From Pseudomonas aylmerensis (GTDB lineage: Bacteria > Pseudomonadota > Gammaproteobacteria > Pseudomonadales > Pseudomonadaceae), in NCBI RefSeq assembly GCF_001702265.1, contig NZ_MAUE01000037.1, positions 62,001 to 126,000 on the forward strand: DNA of 64,000 bases, written 5' to 3'. Numbering within the stretch: the stretch's first letter is position 1; every line of letters starts with the position of its first letter. The notes beneath the pieces were generated by a model. That model did not search any database, had not been told where the DNA came from, and saw nothing but the letters and a program-made list of their open reading frames with translations. A program made the position numbers and the translations under genes. Below, one piece after another: positions 34,424-43,940 of the stretch.

Positions 34424-35833
34424 ATGAAAATTTCTACACTGGCGTTATCCATCACCGCCGCCGTTCTTGCACAACACGCATTGGCTGATGATTTCGGGCT
34501 CGGTTCGCTGGGCACGGGCAACGGTCACAGCGGCTTTCTCGAAGACAGCCACGCCGCTGTCAGTTCGCGGACCATGTACTACAGCGCGGATAACCGCTCG
34601 GGGACCAACAACGATCTGCGCGAAGCCGCGACATTGCTGCGCTTCGACTATAAATCCGGCTACACCCAAGGCACCCTGGGTGTCGGTTTCGACGTCATGG
34701 CCTTTGGCGCGCTGCGCCTGGACGGCGGCGATGGCCACACCGCGGGCCCTGGCCTGTCGGGTAACGGCAACAGTTTCTTCCCGACCAAGAACAACGGCAC
34801 TGAGCCGGCCGATTCCTTTGGTCGTGCGGCGGGTAACGTGAAGTTCCGCATTTCCCAGACCGAGTTGCACGTCGGGGGTGGCTTGGCGCCGGTGTTGCCG
34901 ATCCTGGTCTCCAACGACAGCCGCGTGGCACCGCAGACCTTTGATGGCGGCATCCTCACCTCCAGCGACATTCCCAACGTGACGTTCACCGGTGGTGAAT
35001 TGAACCGCGCCGAAGGCCGTGCCTCCAGCAACTCCACAGGCTTGAGCGTTGCCGGTGGCCAGCGCGACAGCGACAGCTTCAAGTTCGGTGGATTGGACTA
35101 CAAGCCGTTTGGTTCTTCCGACAACGTCGTCGCGAAAAACCTGACGTTGCAGTACTACTACGCCCAACTGCAAGACTTCTACAAACAGAACTACTTCGGC
35201 CTGGTCCACGTGCTGCCGCTGGGCAATGACCAGTCGTTCAAGACTGACCTGCGCTACTTCGACAGCACCAGCGACGGCAAGAACGGCGAGAGCGGCTACC
35301 AGTTCAACAACAACGGCGGTTACGCCAAGCATGCCAACGAAGTCGACAACAAAACCTACAGTGCCGCCTTCACCTACCAGTTGGGCGGCAGCAGCCTGAT
35401 GCTGGGCCACATTGGTGTGGGTGACGACGGCGGTTTTGTCTGGGTCAACCAGGGCAGCATCGCCGACCCGCACGCGCAAGGCGCCGGCGGCAGCGACTTC
35501 TACCTGTTCACCGACGCCGTGGTCGGCCAGTTCTCCCGTGCCGGCGAGCAGGTCAACTTCGGTCAGTACTCGTATGACTTCAAGGCTTATGTACCGGGCC
35601 TGAAGGCGTCCGTGGCGTACCTGGACGGCTCGGACATCAAGTCGAAAGTGGCCGGTGGTCCGGACCAGAAAGAAAACGAAACCGACTTCCGCCTGGACTA
35701 CGTTGTGCAGGCCGGTCCTCTGAAAGGCTTCGGTACCACCTTCCGTACCGGTACCTACCACGGCAAAAACACCGGCACCGCCGACCAGGACCAGACACGC
35801 CTGATCTTCAACTACACGTACGCGATCTTCTAA
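34424..35833 (+). CDS. OprD-family outer membrane porin (second)
   Basis: 469 residues. Signal peptide MKISTLALSITAAVLAQHALA, then a long OprD-type barrel: GFLEDSHAAVSSRTMYYSADNR, KNLTLQYYYAQLQDFYKQNYFGLVH, FKTDLRYFDSTSDGKNG, and terminal TRLIFNYTYAIF. It is longer than the porin at 7875 and differs in its loops, suggesting another substrate (OprE/OprQ-like group). The divergent gene upstream is hglS (289-base gap, no clear motif seen). Confidence 0.93.
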   Translation: MKISTLALSITAAVLAQHALADDFGLGSLGTGNGHSGFLEDSHAAVSSRTMYYSADNRSGTNNDLREAATLLRFDYKSGYTQGTLGVGFDVMAFGALRLDGGDGHTAGPGLSGNGNSFFPTKNNGTEPADSFGRAAGNVKFRISQTELHVGGGLAPVLPILVSNDSRVAPQTFDGGILTSSDIPNVTFTGGELNRAEGRASSNSTGLSVAGGQRDSDSFKFGGLDYKPFGSSDNVVAKNLTLQYYYAQLQDFYKQNYFGLVHVLPLGNDQSFKTDLRYFDSTSDGKNGESGYQFNNNGGYAKHANEVDNKTYSAAFTYQLGGSSLMLGHIGVGDDGGFVWVNQGSIADPHAQGAGGSDFYLFTDAVVGQFSRAGEQVNFGQYSYDFKAYVPGLKASVAYLDGSDIKSKVAGGPDQKENETDFRLDYVVQAGPLKGFGTTFRTGTYHGKNTGTADQDQTRLIFNYTYAIF

Positions 35834-35902
35834 GTCTTCATGTGCACCCGGGCGTCATTGGGTTCTACACTGCTCCTCACCTGGTAGGCGATGGAGGACC
35901 CA

Positions 35903-38539
35903 ATGACGGCCACACCCAACACCCGAATACTGGACACGATTGAAGGCCAACGCCTGGCGACGCCGGATGCCGAACGTTGGCGCGAGTGGGGCCCCTATCT
36001 GAGCGAACGCCAATGGGGCACGGTGCGCGAAGACTACAGCGCCGATGGCGATGCCTGGACCTATTTCCCCCATGAACATGCACGCAGCCGCGCCTACCGC
36101 TGGGGCGAAGATGGGCTTGCCGGCTTCAGTGACAAGGCGCAACGCTGGTGCCTGGGCCTGGCCTTGTGGAACGAGCGCGACACGATCCTCAAGGAACGCC
36201 TGTTCGGCCTGAATAACGCCGAAGGCAACCACGGTGAAGACGTCAAGGAACTGTACTTTTTCGTCGATGGCGTACCGAGCCATGCCTACATGCGCATGCT
36301 CTACAAATACCCGCACGCAGCCTTTCCCTACGCTGACCTGACCACCGAGAACGGGCGCCGCGGGTTGGACGATGCCGAGTATGAAATCCTCGATACCGGC
36401 GTGTTCGAAGACAACCGTTACTGCGACATCAGTGTCGAATACGCCAAGCACGCGCCCGACGACATCTTCATGCGCGTCACCGTCCACAACCGCTCCGAAC
36501 AGCCAACCCGCTTGCAGGTATTGCCGCAACTGTGGGCGCGCAATGACTGGAGCTGGACCTTCGACGCGCCCAAGCCAGCGTTGACGCTGGACACTGATCG
36601 GGTGCTGGCCCGGCATCACGAACTCGACGATCGCCATCTCAGCGCCTGGGGCCAGGAGGGGGTGGAATGGCTGTTCTGCGAAAACCAGACCAACTTTCCC
36701 AAGCTCGACGGACAACCGACGCCGGGGCCGTTCAAGGATGGCATCAACGATTACGTGGTGGACGGCGTTGCCACGGCGATTCGCCGCGACGCCGGCACCA
36801 AGGTCGCCGCGCGGTTTAGCCTCGAACTCGCAGGCCTTGAGCATAAAACCCTGTACCTGCGTTTTGCCCCGACGGACGCGCCCGAGGTCAATGCGCGCAA
36901 GCTGTTCGACTTGCGCCGCCTGGAGGCGGATGAGTTCTACGCCGCCTTGCAGCACGGCATCGCCGATGACGACGCGCGCAATGTGCAGCGCCAGGCGCTG
37001 GCCGGATTACTGTGGTCCAAGCAGCTGTACTACTTTGATGTGAACCAGTGGCTCGACGGAGACCCGGCCCAGCCTGCGCCGCCGCCCGAACGCCTGCATT
37101 TTCGCAATACCCATTGGCGGCACCTGTCCAACTTCGACATCCTCTCCATGCCCGACACCTGGGAGTACCCGTGGTACGCCTCCTGGGACCAGGGCTTCCA
37201 GGCCGTGGCCTTTGCGCTGATTGATCCCGGGTATGCCAAGCAACAGTTGCTGCTGCTGGTCAAAGACCGGTTCATGCACCCCAACGGCCAGCTGCCGGCC
37301 TATGAGTGGCGGTTCGATGATGCCAACCCGCCGGTGCATGCCTGGGCCAGTTGGCGTGTGTATCAGCAGGACAAGGCGCTGACCGGCGTCGGCGATATGG
37401 ATTTCCTCGAGCGAATTTTCCACAAGCTGCTGCTGAATTTTTCCTGGTGGGTCAACCGCAAGGACGCCGAGGGGCGCAACCTGTTCCAGGGCGGTTTCCT
37501 CGGCCTGGACAATATCGCCTTGTTCGACCGCTCGGCCGCGTTGCCGCCGGGCTATCAACTGGACCAGGCCGACGGCACGGCGTGGGTCGCGGCGTATGCA
37601 CTGGACCTGATGCGCATCGGGCTGGAGCTGGCCAAGCGCAACGTCGTCTATGTCGATATCGCGGTGAAGTTCTTCGAGCATTTCCTCTATATCGCCGGCG
37701 CGATCAACCGGGTCGATGACAGCGCCGAAGGGTTGTGGGACGAGCAGGACCGGTTTTTCTACGACGTGCTGCACCGTCCCGATGGCCAGAGCGAGCCGGT
37801 GCGCCTGCGTTCGATTGTCGGCCTGATGCCGTTGTTCGCGGTGCTGGTGCTGGAGCAGCGCGAGCATGAGGGCCTTGAAGGTCTGCGCGAGCGCCTGCTG
37901 GGCTTCATGCACCATCGTCCGGACCTGGCCAAGCTGGTGTCGCGCTGGAACGAACCGGGGCAGGGCAATCGCCTGTTGCTGGCTTTGTTGCGGGGCGAGC
38001 GCACCAAGGACTTGCTGCGGCGCATGCTCGATGACAACGAGTTTCTCTCGGCGTTTGGTGTGCGCTCCTTGTCCAAGGCCTTCGCCGAGCAGCCGCTGGG
38101 GCTGAAGATGAATGGCGACACCTTGTGCGCGCGCTACCAGCCTGGCGAATCCGATTCGCGCCTGTACGGCGGCAACTCCAACTGGCGCGGGCCGCTGTGG
38201 ATGCCGGTGAACTACATGCTGATCGAATCGCTGCGCGAATTTCACCGCTACTACGCGGATAACTTCTCGGTGGAGTACCCGACGGGCAGCGGTTATCTGG
38301 CGTCCCTTGAAGAAGTGGCCGACAGCCTCAGCCAACGTCTCACGCGATTGTTTTTGCGCGATGAAGATGGCCTGCGCCCGTCGATGGCGGGCTATGCGCA
38401 ATTGGAAGCAGACCCGGCCAGTCGCGACCTGGTGTTGTTCCATGAGTATTTCCATGGCGAAACCGGGCGTGGGTTGGGGGCGTCGCACCAGACGGGGTGG
38501 AGTGCGTTGGTGGCGTTGTTGCTGCAGCCGAAAATCTAG
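35903..38539 (+). CDS. GH63-type glucosidase (MGH1-like glycoside hydrolase)
   Basis: 878 residues, cytoplasmic, with no signal peptide. An N-terminal beta-rich part is followed by an (alpha/alpha)6-barrel-like part. Landmarks include WEYPWYASWDQGFQAVAFALID, EWRFDDANPPVHAWA, NLFQGGFLGLDNIALFD and the C-terminal NSNWRGPLWMPVNYMLIESLREFHRYY, typical of bacterial GH63 relatives. Substrates of bacterial members include alpha-linked oligosaccharides, glucosylglycerate or mannosylglycerate; the specificity here is open. GGAGG sits 7 bases before the ATG at 35903. It stands alone downstream of the porin. Confidence 0.83.
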   Translation: MTATPNTRILDTIEGQRLATPDAERWREWGPYLSERQWGTVREDYSADGDAWTYFPHEHARSRAYRWGEDGLAGFSDKAQRWCLGLALWNERDTILKERLFGLNNAEGNHGEDVKELYFFVDGVPSHAYMRMLYKYPHAAFPYADLTTENGRRGLDDAEYEILDTGVFEDNRYCDISVEYAKHAPDDIFMRVTVHNRSEQPTRLQVLPQLWARNDWSWTFDAPKPALTLDTDRVLARHHELDDRHLSAWGQEGVEWLFCENQTNFPKLDGQPTPGPFKDGINDYVVDGVATAIRRDAGTKVAARFSLELAGLEHKTLYLRFAPTDAPEVNARKLFDLRRLEADEFYAALQHGIADDDARNVQRQALAGLLWSKQLYYFDVNQWLDGDPAQPAPPPERLHFRNTHWRHLSNFDILSMPDTWEYPWYASWDQGFQAVAFALIDPGYAKQQLLLLVKDRFMHPNGQLPAYEWRFDDANPPVHAWASWRVYQQDKALTGVGDMDFLERIFHKLLLNFSWWVNRKDAEGRNLFQGGFLGLDNIALFDRSAALPPGYQLDQADGTAWVAAYALDLMRIGLELAKRNVVYVDIAVKFFEHFLYIAGAINRVDDSAEGLWDEQDRFFYDVLHRPDGQSEPVRLRSIVGLMPLFAVLVLEQREHEGLEGLRERLLGFMHHRPDLAKLVSRWNEPGQGNRLLLALLRGERTKDLLRRMLDDNEFLSAFGVRSLSKAFAEQPLGLKMNGDTLCARYQPGESDSRLYGGNSNWRGPLWMPVNYMLIESLREFHRYYADNFSVEYPTGSGYLASLEEVADSLSQRLTRLFLRDEDGLRPSMAGYAQLEADPASRDLVLFHEYFHGETGRGLGASHQTGWSALVALLLQPKI

Positions 38540-38562
38540 GCTGCGCCACGGATCTGCTTTTC

Positions 38563-38651
38563 TGTGGGAGCTGGCTTGCCTGCGATAGCGGTGGAGCCGA
38601 TAGCATTGATGCAGGCAGTGCCGACGCCATCGCAGGCAAGCCAGCTCCCAC
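38563..38651. repeat. REP element, family C (TGTGGGAGCTGGCTTGCC)
   Basis: Inverted arms TGTGGGAGCTGGCTTGCCTG and CAGGCAAGCCAGCTCCCA with about 50 bases between them. It lies 24 bases after the glucosidase stop. Confidence 0.85.
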
Positions 38652-38752
38652 TTTGAAACTTCATGGCTTGCGAAATGGCAGGCAAAAAAATCCTGCCACC
38701 GAAAGGTCTGAATCAGGTAAATTCGCCACCCCTTCAGACAAGGATGTAGACG

Positions 38753-39346
38753 ATGGCGAATGTTATCGCGCGGGTTGGCAGTGCAGGCCTATTGGGGGCA
38801 CTGCTGATCACCTGCGCAGTGTTGATCACTTCACTGTATCCCCGGGAAAGCGCTGCGACGCCGCTGATGATGCATTGCCGCGATTGCGAGAAAGGTGACG
38901 ACACCTTCGATGCGACAAAATGGTTCAGCAGCGGCATGTACCGCCTTGAAACGGATATTGTTCCCAACCCGATGCGGACGATGACTCGCACTCATCCGGT
39001 GGTCTTCAAAGCCAAGGACAATGACCAACTGGTCGAGGCCGCGCTGCGTGGAATCGGCGATGTGCTCCCATCCTTCGATCCCCGCGCGTTTGAAGCACAG
39101 TGGCCCGTGTTAACCAAGCGCGTACGTTACAGCTACAGCTTTTTTATGCTGCCCGATGAACCCCGGGACCTCTATGACATGTACTTGCAAGTGGGCAAAT
39201 ACAAGCTGGTGATCGTGGTTGGGCTTGACGTCAATACCGGTGAAATCACCGCCGAGTATGATGGGCGTGTGATTCGTGAAAACGATGGTAATGACCCTGC
39301 GTACATGGACACGTTCGAAGAAATGGATGACGCCAACACCCGCTGA
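38753..39346 (+). CDS. Hypothetical membrane-anchored protein
   Basis: 197 residues. One N-terminal membrane segment (about 10-28: SAGLLGALLITCAVLITSL), then a soluble, probably periplasmic domain with a C-x2-C pair (Cys42, Cys45 in MHCRDCEKGDD). Later segments (YSYSFFMLPDEPRDLYDMYLQVGKYKLVIVVGLD) look like a folded alpha/beta domain. I do not recognise the family. A terminator follows at 39366, so it is a single-gene unit. Confidence 0.7.
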   Translation: MANVIARVGSAGLLGALLITCAVLITSLYPRESAATPLMMHCRDCEKGDDTFDATKWFSSGMYRLETDIVPNPMRTMTRTHPVVFKAKDNDQLVEAALRGIGDVLPSFDPRAFEAQWPVLTKRVRYSYSFFMLPDEPRDLYDMYLQVGKYKLVIVVGLDVNTGEITAEYDGRVIRENDGNDPAYMDTFEEMDDANTR

Positions 39347-39365
39347 CCGGGAGGCTGGCTGAACG

Positions 39366-39395
39366 AAAAATCCCGCCGAAAGGCGGGATTTTTTT
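39366..39395. terminator. Rho-independent terminator
   Basis: Arms AATCCCGCC and GGCGGGATT with loop GAAA and flanking A- and T-runs, so it can work in both directions, for the hypothetical gene on plus and the SCP2 gene on minus. Confidence 0.92.
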
Positions 39396-39408
39396 GAGCG
39401 CGGGCTTA

Positions 39409-39723
39409 TCAGGCCGGGAACAGCTCGCTCAGTTTCATGGCCAGCATCATGTCGCCTTCGGTGCGCAGCTTGCCGCTCATGAAGGCCTGCATGCCGTCGG
39501 TGTCGCCGCTGACGATGCCTTCCATGGTTTCGCCGTCGGTGACCAGGGTCACTTGGGCGTCAGGGTTTTCGCCTTCCAGCAGTTCGCAGGTGTTGTTCTT
39601 GACCACCAGCGAGAAATTCTGGGTGTCGTCGATACGGAAACCGAACACCAGGTCCAGGCCGTCAGCAGCGGCTGGGTTGAATTTGGCTTTCATTGCTTCT
39701 ACAGCTTTGGCTACGTCAGTCAT
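39409..39723 (-). CDS. SCP2 sterol-binding domain protein
   Basis: 104 residues, a single SCP2-like lipid-binding fold: LVFGFRIDDTQNFSLVVKNN, ENPDAQVTLVTDGETMEGIVSGDTDGMQAFMSGKLRTEGDMMLAMKLSELF. Such proteins bind fatty acyl chains or other lipids. It lies 56 bases after the histidine phosphatase gene on the same strand, a pairing I recall as common in pseudomonads near acyl-CoA genes, although none are present here. Confidence 0.9.
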   Translation of the reverse strand: MTDVAKAVEAMKAKFNPAAADGLDLVFGFRIDDTQNFSLVVKNNTCELLEGENPDAQVTLVTDGETMEGIVSGDTDGMQAFMSGKLRTEGDMMLAMKLSELFPA

Positions 39724-39779
39724 GGTTTCGATCCTTTAGGGTAGAGTCCAGTGACCTTGGGGTCACGGTTGGCCGCAGT

Positions 39780-40490
39780 TCATCGGAACGTGATGAGCTG
39801 CGGCGCCTTCAACAGTTGCAAGTGGGTATGACTGTTGAAGGAAGCCAGTGCCACCTCGCGACCACGGAATTTCAGCTGGTTGAGCGAGGTGTTAACAATT
39901 TGCCAGTTCAGTTCGAAGGCCTGGGCCGCCGGCATTCGGGTTATCAGGTGGAGCAGGGCGGTGATGGTGCCGCCGGAGGTGAACACCGCAATCTTCTGTG
40001 CGTTGTCCGCGGCTTCCAGAATGCGCTGCAGGCCACCCTGGACCCGTTCGACGAAGCCCAGCCAGCTTTCCAGGCCCGGCGGATCATAGGTGCCGGCCAG
40101 CCAGCGCTCGATGATCAGGGCGAAGATGCGCTGGAATTCGCTGCGGTTCTGCGCGGCGTTGCGCAGGATCTCCAGGGCTTCGGGTTCGGTGGTCAGCAGG
40201 TCGGGAAGCAGGGCGCGGATAATCGCGTCGGCGTCGAATTCGTTGAAGGCGCTGTCGATTTCCAGGGCCGGTACCGGCAGGCCGAGGGCGCTGTACTGAT
40301 CGAAGGCGGCCGTGGCGGTGTGCTGCTGGCGGCGCAGGTCGCCGGCCACGCAGCGGTCGAACACCAGGCCCAGGTCCGCCAGGTGGCGCCCGAGCACTTG
40401 CGCTTGTTCCACGCCGACGGGCGACAGGACGTCATAGTCGTCTGCACCGAAGGAGGCCTGGCCATGTCGAATCAGATAGATGCTGCCCAC
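39780..40490 (-). CDS. Histidine phosphatase family protein
   Basis: 236 residues. The catalytic RHG motif is at 8-10 (IYLIRHGQASFG). A second conserved His follows in a SGGTITALL-type segment (VFTSGGTITAL), as in phosphoglycerate-mutase-like phosphatases. The substrate is unknown. It is the first gene of a pair with the SCP2 protein. The 193 bases upstream (40491-40683) separate it from divergent sohB and include only a very short frame (MKKHTLVLKAR) that I do not call. Confidence 0.87.
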   Translation of the reverse strand: MGSIYLIRHGQASFGADDYDVLSPVGVEQAQVLGRHLADLGLVFDRCVAGDLRRQQHTATAAFDQYSALGLPVPALEIDSAFNEFDADAIIRALLPDLLTTEPEALEILRNAAQNRSEFQRIFALIIERWLAGTYDPPGLESWLGFVERVQGGLQRILEAADNAQKIAVFTSGGTITALLHLITRMPAAQAFELNWQIVNTSLNQLKFRGREVALASFNSHTHLQLLKAPQLITFR

Positions 40491-40683
40491 GTCCGTTTTC
40501 CCGGTACGTTGAAAGTCTGGCGAGGTTATGAGGATGCCAGGGAGCTGTCAATGAAAAAACATACGCTTGTTTTAAAAGCTCGTTAGAGGCCGCCTACTGG
40601 CGGTTTGATCACTGGCTCGAACGCGGTGCCGCCGGTATGCTGGGGCAATCCGCGCCTGGCGCACTGCACTTGTAAGGAGTCAC

Positions 40684-41709
40684 ATGGATTTTTTGGCCGA
40701 ATACGCGAGTTTCCTGGCGAAGACCGTCACCCTGGTGGTCGCTATTCTGGTGGTACTGATCAGCTTCGCGGCGCTGCGCAGCAAAGGCCGTCGCAAATCC
40801 GCCGGACAGCTGCAGGTCAGCAAACTGAATGATTTCTACAAGGGCCTGCGCGAGCGCCTGGAGTCGAGCCTGCTCGACAAGGACCAGCTCAAGGCCCTGC
40901 GCAAGTCCGAGAGCAAGACCGAAAAGAAGAAAGGCAAGAAGAAACCCGAGGCCAAGCCACGGGTGTTCGTGCTGGATTTCGACGGCGACATCAAGGCCTC
41001 GGCCACCGAGAGCCTGCGCCACGAAATCACTGCCTTGCTGAGCCTGGCCACCCCGAAGGACGAAGTGGTGCTGCGCTTGGAAAGCGGCGGCGGCATGGTC
41101 CACAGCTATGGCCTGGCGTCGTCGCAACTGGCGCGTATCCGTCAGGCGGGCGTGCCATTGACCGTGTGCATCGACAAGGTCGCGGCCAGCGGCGGCTACA
41201 TGATGGCGTGCATCGGCGAGAAGATCATCAGCGCCCCGTTCGCGATCCTCGGCTCCATCGGCGTGGTGGCGCAGTTGCCCAACGTCAATCGCCTGCTGAA
41301 GAAACACGACATCGACTTTGAAGTGCTGACCGCTGGTGAGTACAAGCGCACCCTCACGGTGTTTGGCGAAAACACCGAGAAGGGCCGCGAGAAGTTCCAG
41401 GAAGACCTGGACATCACCCATCAACTGTTCAAGAACTTCGTCTCGCGCTATCGCCCGCAATTGGCGATTGATGATGTGGCGACCGGAGAAGTGTGGCTGG
41501 GTGTTGCAGCGTTGGACAAGCAACTGGTCGACGAGCTGCAGACCAGCGACGAATACCTGGCTACCAAGGCCAAGACCGCCGAGGTATTCCACCTGCACTA
41601 CGCCGAGCGCAAGAGCCTGCAGGAGCGAGTGGGCCTGGCGGCCAGCGGCTCGGTGGACCGTGTGCTGCTGACCTGGTGGAGCCGGTTGACCCAGCAGCGC
41701 TTCTGGTAA
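40684..41709 (+). CDS. sohB: SohB-type inner membrane peptidase (S49 family)
   Basis: 341 residues. One N-terminal membrane helix (12-31), a Lys-rich linker (73-92), then the S49 protease domain with nucleophile Ser169 (KVAASGGYMM) and general-base Lys221 (TAGEYKRTL). The role in E. coli is periplasmic or membrane proteolysis related to SppA and DegP functions. SD AAGGAG lies 6 bases before the ATG. Confidence 0.93.
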   Translation: MDFLAEYASFLAKTVTLVVAILVVLISFAALRSKGRRKSAGQLQVSKLNDFYKGLRERLESSLLDKDQLKALRKSESKTEKKKGKKKPEAKPRVFVLDFDGDIKASATESLRHEITALLSLATPKDEVVLRLESGGGMVHSYGLASSQLARIRQAGVPLTVCIDKVAASGGYMMACIGEKIISAPFAILGSIGVVAQLPNVNRLLKKHDIDFEVLTAGEYKRTLTVFGENTEKGREKFQEDLDITHQLFKNFVSRYRPQLAIDDVATGEVWLGVAALDKQLVDELQTSDEYLATKAKTAEVFHLHYAERKSLQERVGLAASGSVDRVLLTWWSRLTQQRFW

Positions 41710-41731
41710 CGCCGTAATTAGGTCATGCCCC

Positions 41732-41821
41732 TGTGGGAGCGGGCTTGCCCGCGATAGCGATGTATCAGTCGATACCTCTACCGACTGAACTGGCGCCATC
41801 GCGGGCAAGCCCGCTCCCACA
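41732..41821. repeat. REP element, family B
   Basis: Inverted arms TGTGGGAGCGGGCTTGCCCG and CGGGCAAGCCCGCTCCCACA with an inner loop. It lies between the convergent stops of sohB and the MFS gene, where it may also act as a terminator. Confidence 0.87.
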
Positions 41822-41822
41822 T

Positions 41823-43355
41823 TCAGTTCTGCGTTAGCACGCAGGCCTGTTGCACCACAGGAATCGGCTTTCGCATCAGCATCCCCACCACTAACGCGCC
41901 CAGCAGGCCCAACAACCCTGCCACCCACAACACAGCGCCGAACCCGCCGACAAACGCCTGCTGCGCCAGTGGTTGTGCCACCGCCCGGGCCGTCTCCGGC
42001 AACAAGCCCATCGCCGCCGGCATGTCCCCGGCCACCACCCGCGAGGCAATTCCCGCTAGCTGCGCCTGCCACTGGCTGTCGAGACTCGCACGCAGCAGTT
42101 GCTCGCTGTGGCTGCTCAGCAATGCCCCGTACACGCCAATCGCCAGCATGATCGCGCTGAAACGCATGGTAGTGCTCATGCCCGAGGCCATGCCGGCACG
42201 GTCTCGTGGCACGCAGGCCATGATGTTTTTTTGCGTGTCGCCATTCAGCAGGCCCGCTCCGGCGCCCGTGACTGCAATGGCCAGGGCGAAGGGCAGGTAA
42301 CCACCGATGTTCACCGCCCAGGCGCTCAGCAAATTGCCGCTGCCGACCAATGCGAGTCCCGTCGCCATCATTGTCGACGGGGTAAAACGGCTGGCCAGGC
42401 GTGCGCCAATCCGTGGGCCGATCAACATCGTCAGGGCAAAGGGCAGCATGCCCAGCCCTGAAGCAATCGCGGAAAAGCCCAGGCCGTTCTGCAGGTAGAA
42501 CGGCAGCAGCGTCATCATCACCTGGGCGCAGCCGGCGTAGGCAAACATCCCCAGCAGCGCGCCGATGAAGCGTGGATGCCGGAACAGTTGCAGGTCGACC
42601 ATCGGCCGTTGTTGCAGGCGTTCGGCGAGGACAAATGCAGCCAGCAAGGCTGCGCCGCCCAATAGCCGCGCATAGGTCAGCGGGTTGTCCCAGCCGATGC
42701 GGTTGGCCTCGATCAGGCCCCAGATCAAACACAGCAAGCTTGCGCTGAAGGTCAGGCTGCCCCACGGGTCGAGGCGTGCAGACTGGGTATCTCGGGACTC
42801 TGGAATGGCGCGCAGCACCAGGCTCATCAATACCAGGCCCACGGGCAGGTTGAGGTAGAAGATCCAGCGCCAGCCCAGGTATTCGGTGATCAGGCCGCCC
42901 AGCGTCGGCGCGGCAGTCATCGCCACGCCCATGCAGGCGCCCCAGAAGGCCCAGGCCTTGGCGCGCTCGACCTCGTCGTGGAAGGTGTGGCCGATGGAGG
43001 CCAGCGCCGAGGTCAAGAGCAGGGCTGCGCCGACACCTTTGACGGCCCGCGCGATATCCAGCCACAGCGCAGTGGGCGCCGCGCCGCAGCCGAGAGAGGC
43101 CAGGATGAAAATCCCCAGGCCCCAGACCAGGGTCTTCTTGCGACCAAAGCGGTCGGCGATGCTGCCGGCTGGCAACAGCAGGGCGGCGAACGCGAGCATG
43201 TAGGCACTGACCACCCATTCGATATCGGCAAAGTTCGCGCCCAGGTCGCGGGCGATGCTCGGCAGGGTCACGGCGACGATGTTGGTGTCGAGCACAATCA
43301 GCGAACAGACCCCGGAGGCGGTCAGCAAGGTAAACCGTGGGCTGACGGTGCTCAT
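41823..43355 (-). CDS. MFS drug:H+ antiporter, DHA2 (EmrB/QacA) family
   Basis: 510 residues with about 14 membrane segments. Motif LDTNIVAVTLPSIARDLG near the N-terminus and the motif-A-like ADRFGRKKTLVWGL are typical of DHA2 exporters. The substrate is unknown. The start overlaps the stop of the upstream GlcG/HbpS gene by 4 bases (ATGA), so they form an operon, and the divergent LysR protein at 43941 is the probable regulator. No EmrA-type membrane fusion partner is adjacent. Confidence 0.92.
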   Translation of the reverse strand: MSTVSPRFTLLTASGVCSLIVLDTNIVAVTLPSIARDLGANFADIEWVVSAYMLAFAALLLPAGSIADRFGRKKTLVWGLGIFILASLGCGAAPTALWLDIARAVKGVGAALLLTSALASIGHTFHDEVERAKAWAFWGACMGVAMTAAPTLGGLITEYLGWRWIFYLNLPVGLVLMSLVLRAIPESRDTQSARLDPWGSLTFSASLLCLIWGLIEANRIGWDNPLTYARLLGGAALLAAFVLAERLQQRPMVDLQLFRHPRFIGALLGMFAYAGCAQVMMTLLPFYLQNGLGFSAIASGLGMLPFALTMLIGPRIGARLASRFTPSTMMATGLALVGSGNLLSAWAVNIGGYLPFALAIAVTGAGAGLLNGDTQKNIMACVPRDRAGMASGMSTTMRFSAIMLAIGVYGALLSSHSEQLLRASLDSQWQAQLAGIASRVVAGDMPAAMGLLPETARAVAQPLAQQAFVGGFGAVLWVAGLLGLLGALVVGMLMRKPIPVVQQACVLTQN

Positions 43356-43837
43356 GGCTGCACCGACGCCAACGCCGCCCGGGCGATCTGTTCATCGTGG
43401 GCCGGGGTGTCGGCGCTGATGCCGAGGGCGCCCACGACCTGGCCTTCGAGGATGATCGGCAGCGCGCCTTTCATCATCAGCAGGCCGGCTGTGACGGCCG
43501 CCGGGCGCCCACCGTTGATGGCGTTTTCGAGGTCGGCCGAAGGCCGTTTGAACAGCGCCGAGGTGCGCGCCTTGCCTTGGGCCAGCTCGATCCCGGCGAC
43601 TACCGGCGCACCGTCCATGCGCGTGGTGAGAATCGGCCAGCCGCCGTCATCGACAATTGCCAGCGCGCAGGGCCAACCGTGATCCGCGGCGACTTTACGT
43701 GCCTGCGCCGCAATCTGCTGGGCCGTGGCCAGGGTTAGTGTTGCCTTGTGGGCAACGCTGGCGGGTGGTTCGTTCGCCATCGCCGCGGGGGCGAGGCTCA
43801 GGCCGGTCAATACCAGTACCAGCGATTTGACTAACAT
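43352..43837 (-). CDS. Exported GlcG/HbpS-family protein
   Basis: 161 residues. Signal peptide to Ala20-Met-Ala (core VLVLTGLSLAPAAMA), then the HbpS/GlcG fold: LTLATAQQIAAQARKVAADHGWPCALAIVDDGGWPILTTRMD and GALGISADTPAHDEQIA. The family includes heme- or cobalamin-binding extracellular proteins and small-molecule-binding accessory proteins. Operon with the DHA2 exporter. The ligand is unknown. Confidence 0.88.
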   Translation of the reverse strand: MLVKSLVLVLTGLSLAPAAMANEPPASVAHKATLTLATAQQIAAQARKVAADHGWPCALAIVDDGGWPILTTRMDGAPVVAGIELAQGKARTSALFKRPSADLENAINGGRPAAVTAGLLMMKGALPIILEGQVVGALGISADTPAHDEQIARAALASVQP

Positions 43838-43940
43838 AAGCGGGTCTCTCTACTGTGAGCGTGCGCCTAGCTTATCTTCGGTCCACCGTGGCTTTATTAG
43901 GTGCCAGTGTGATCTTCATTACCTTTGAGCTAATCCTGCG

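Noticed and set aside
40540..40586. A small frame MKKHTLVLKAR before sohB
   Set aside because: Eleven codons, no convincing RBS or conservation evidence; not distinguishable from chance.
40609..43395. A 928-codon minus-strand frame across sohB and the MFS gene
   Set aside because: Shadow of two real genes in other frames; no recognisable domain, and it crosses a REP element.
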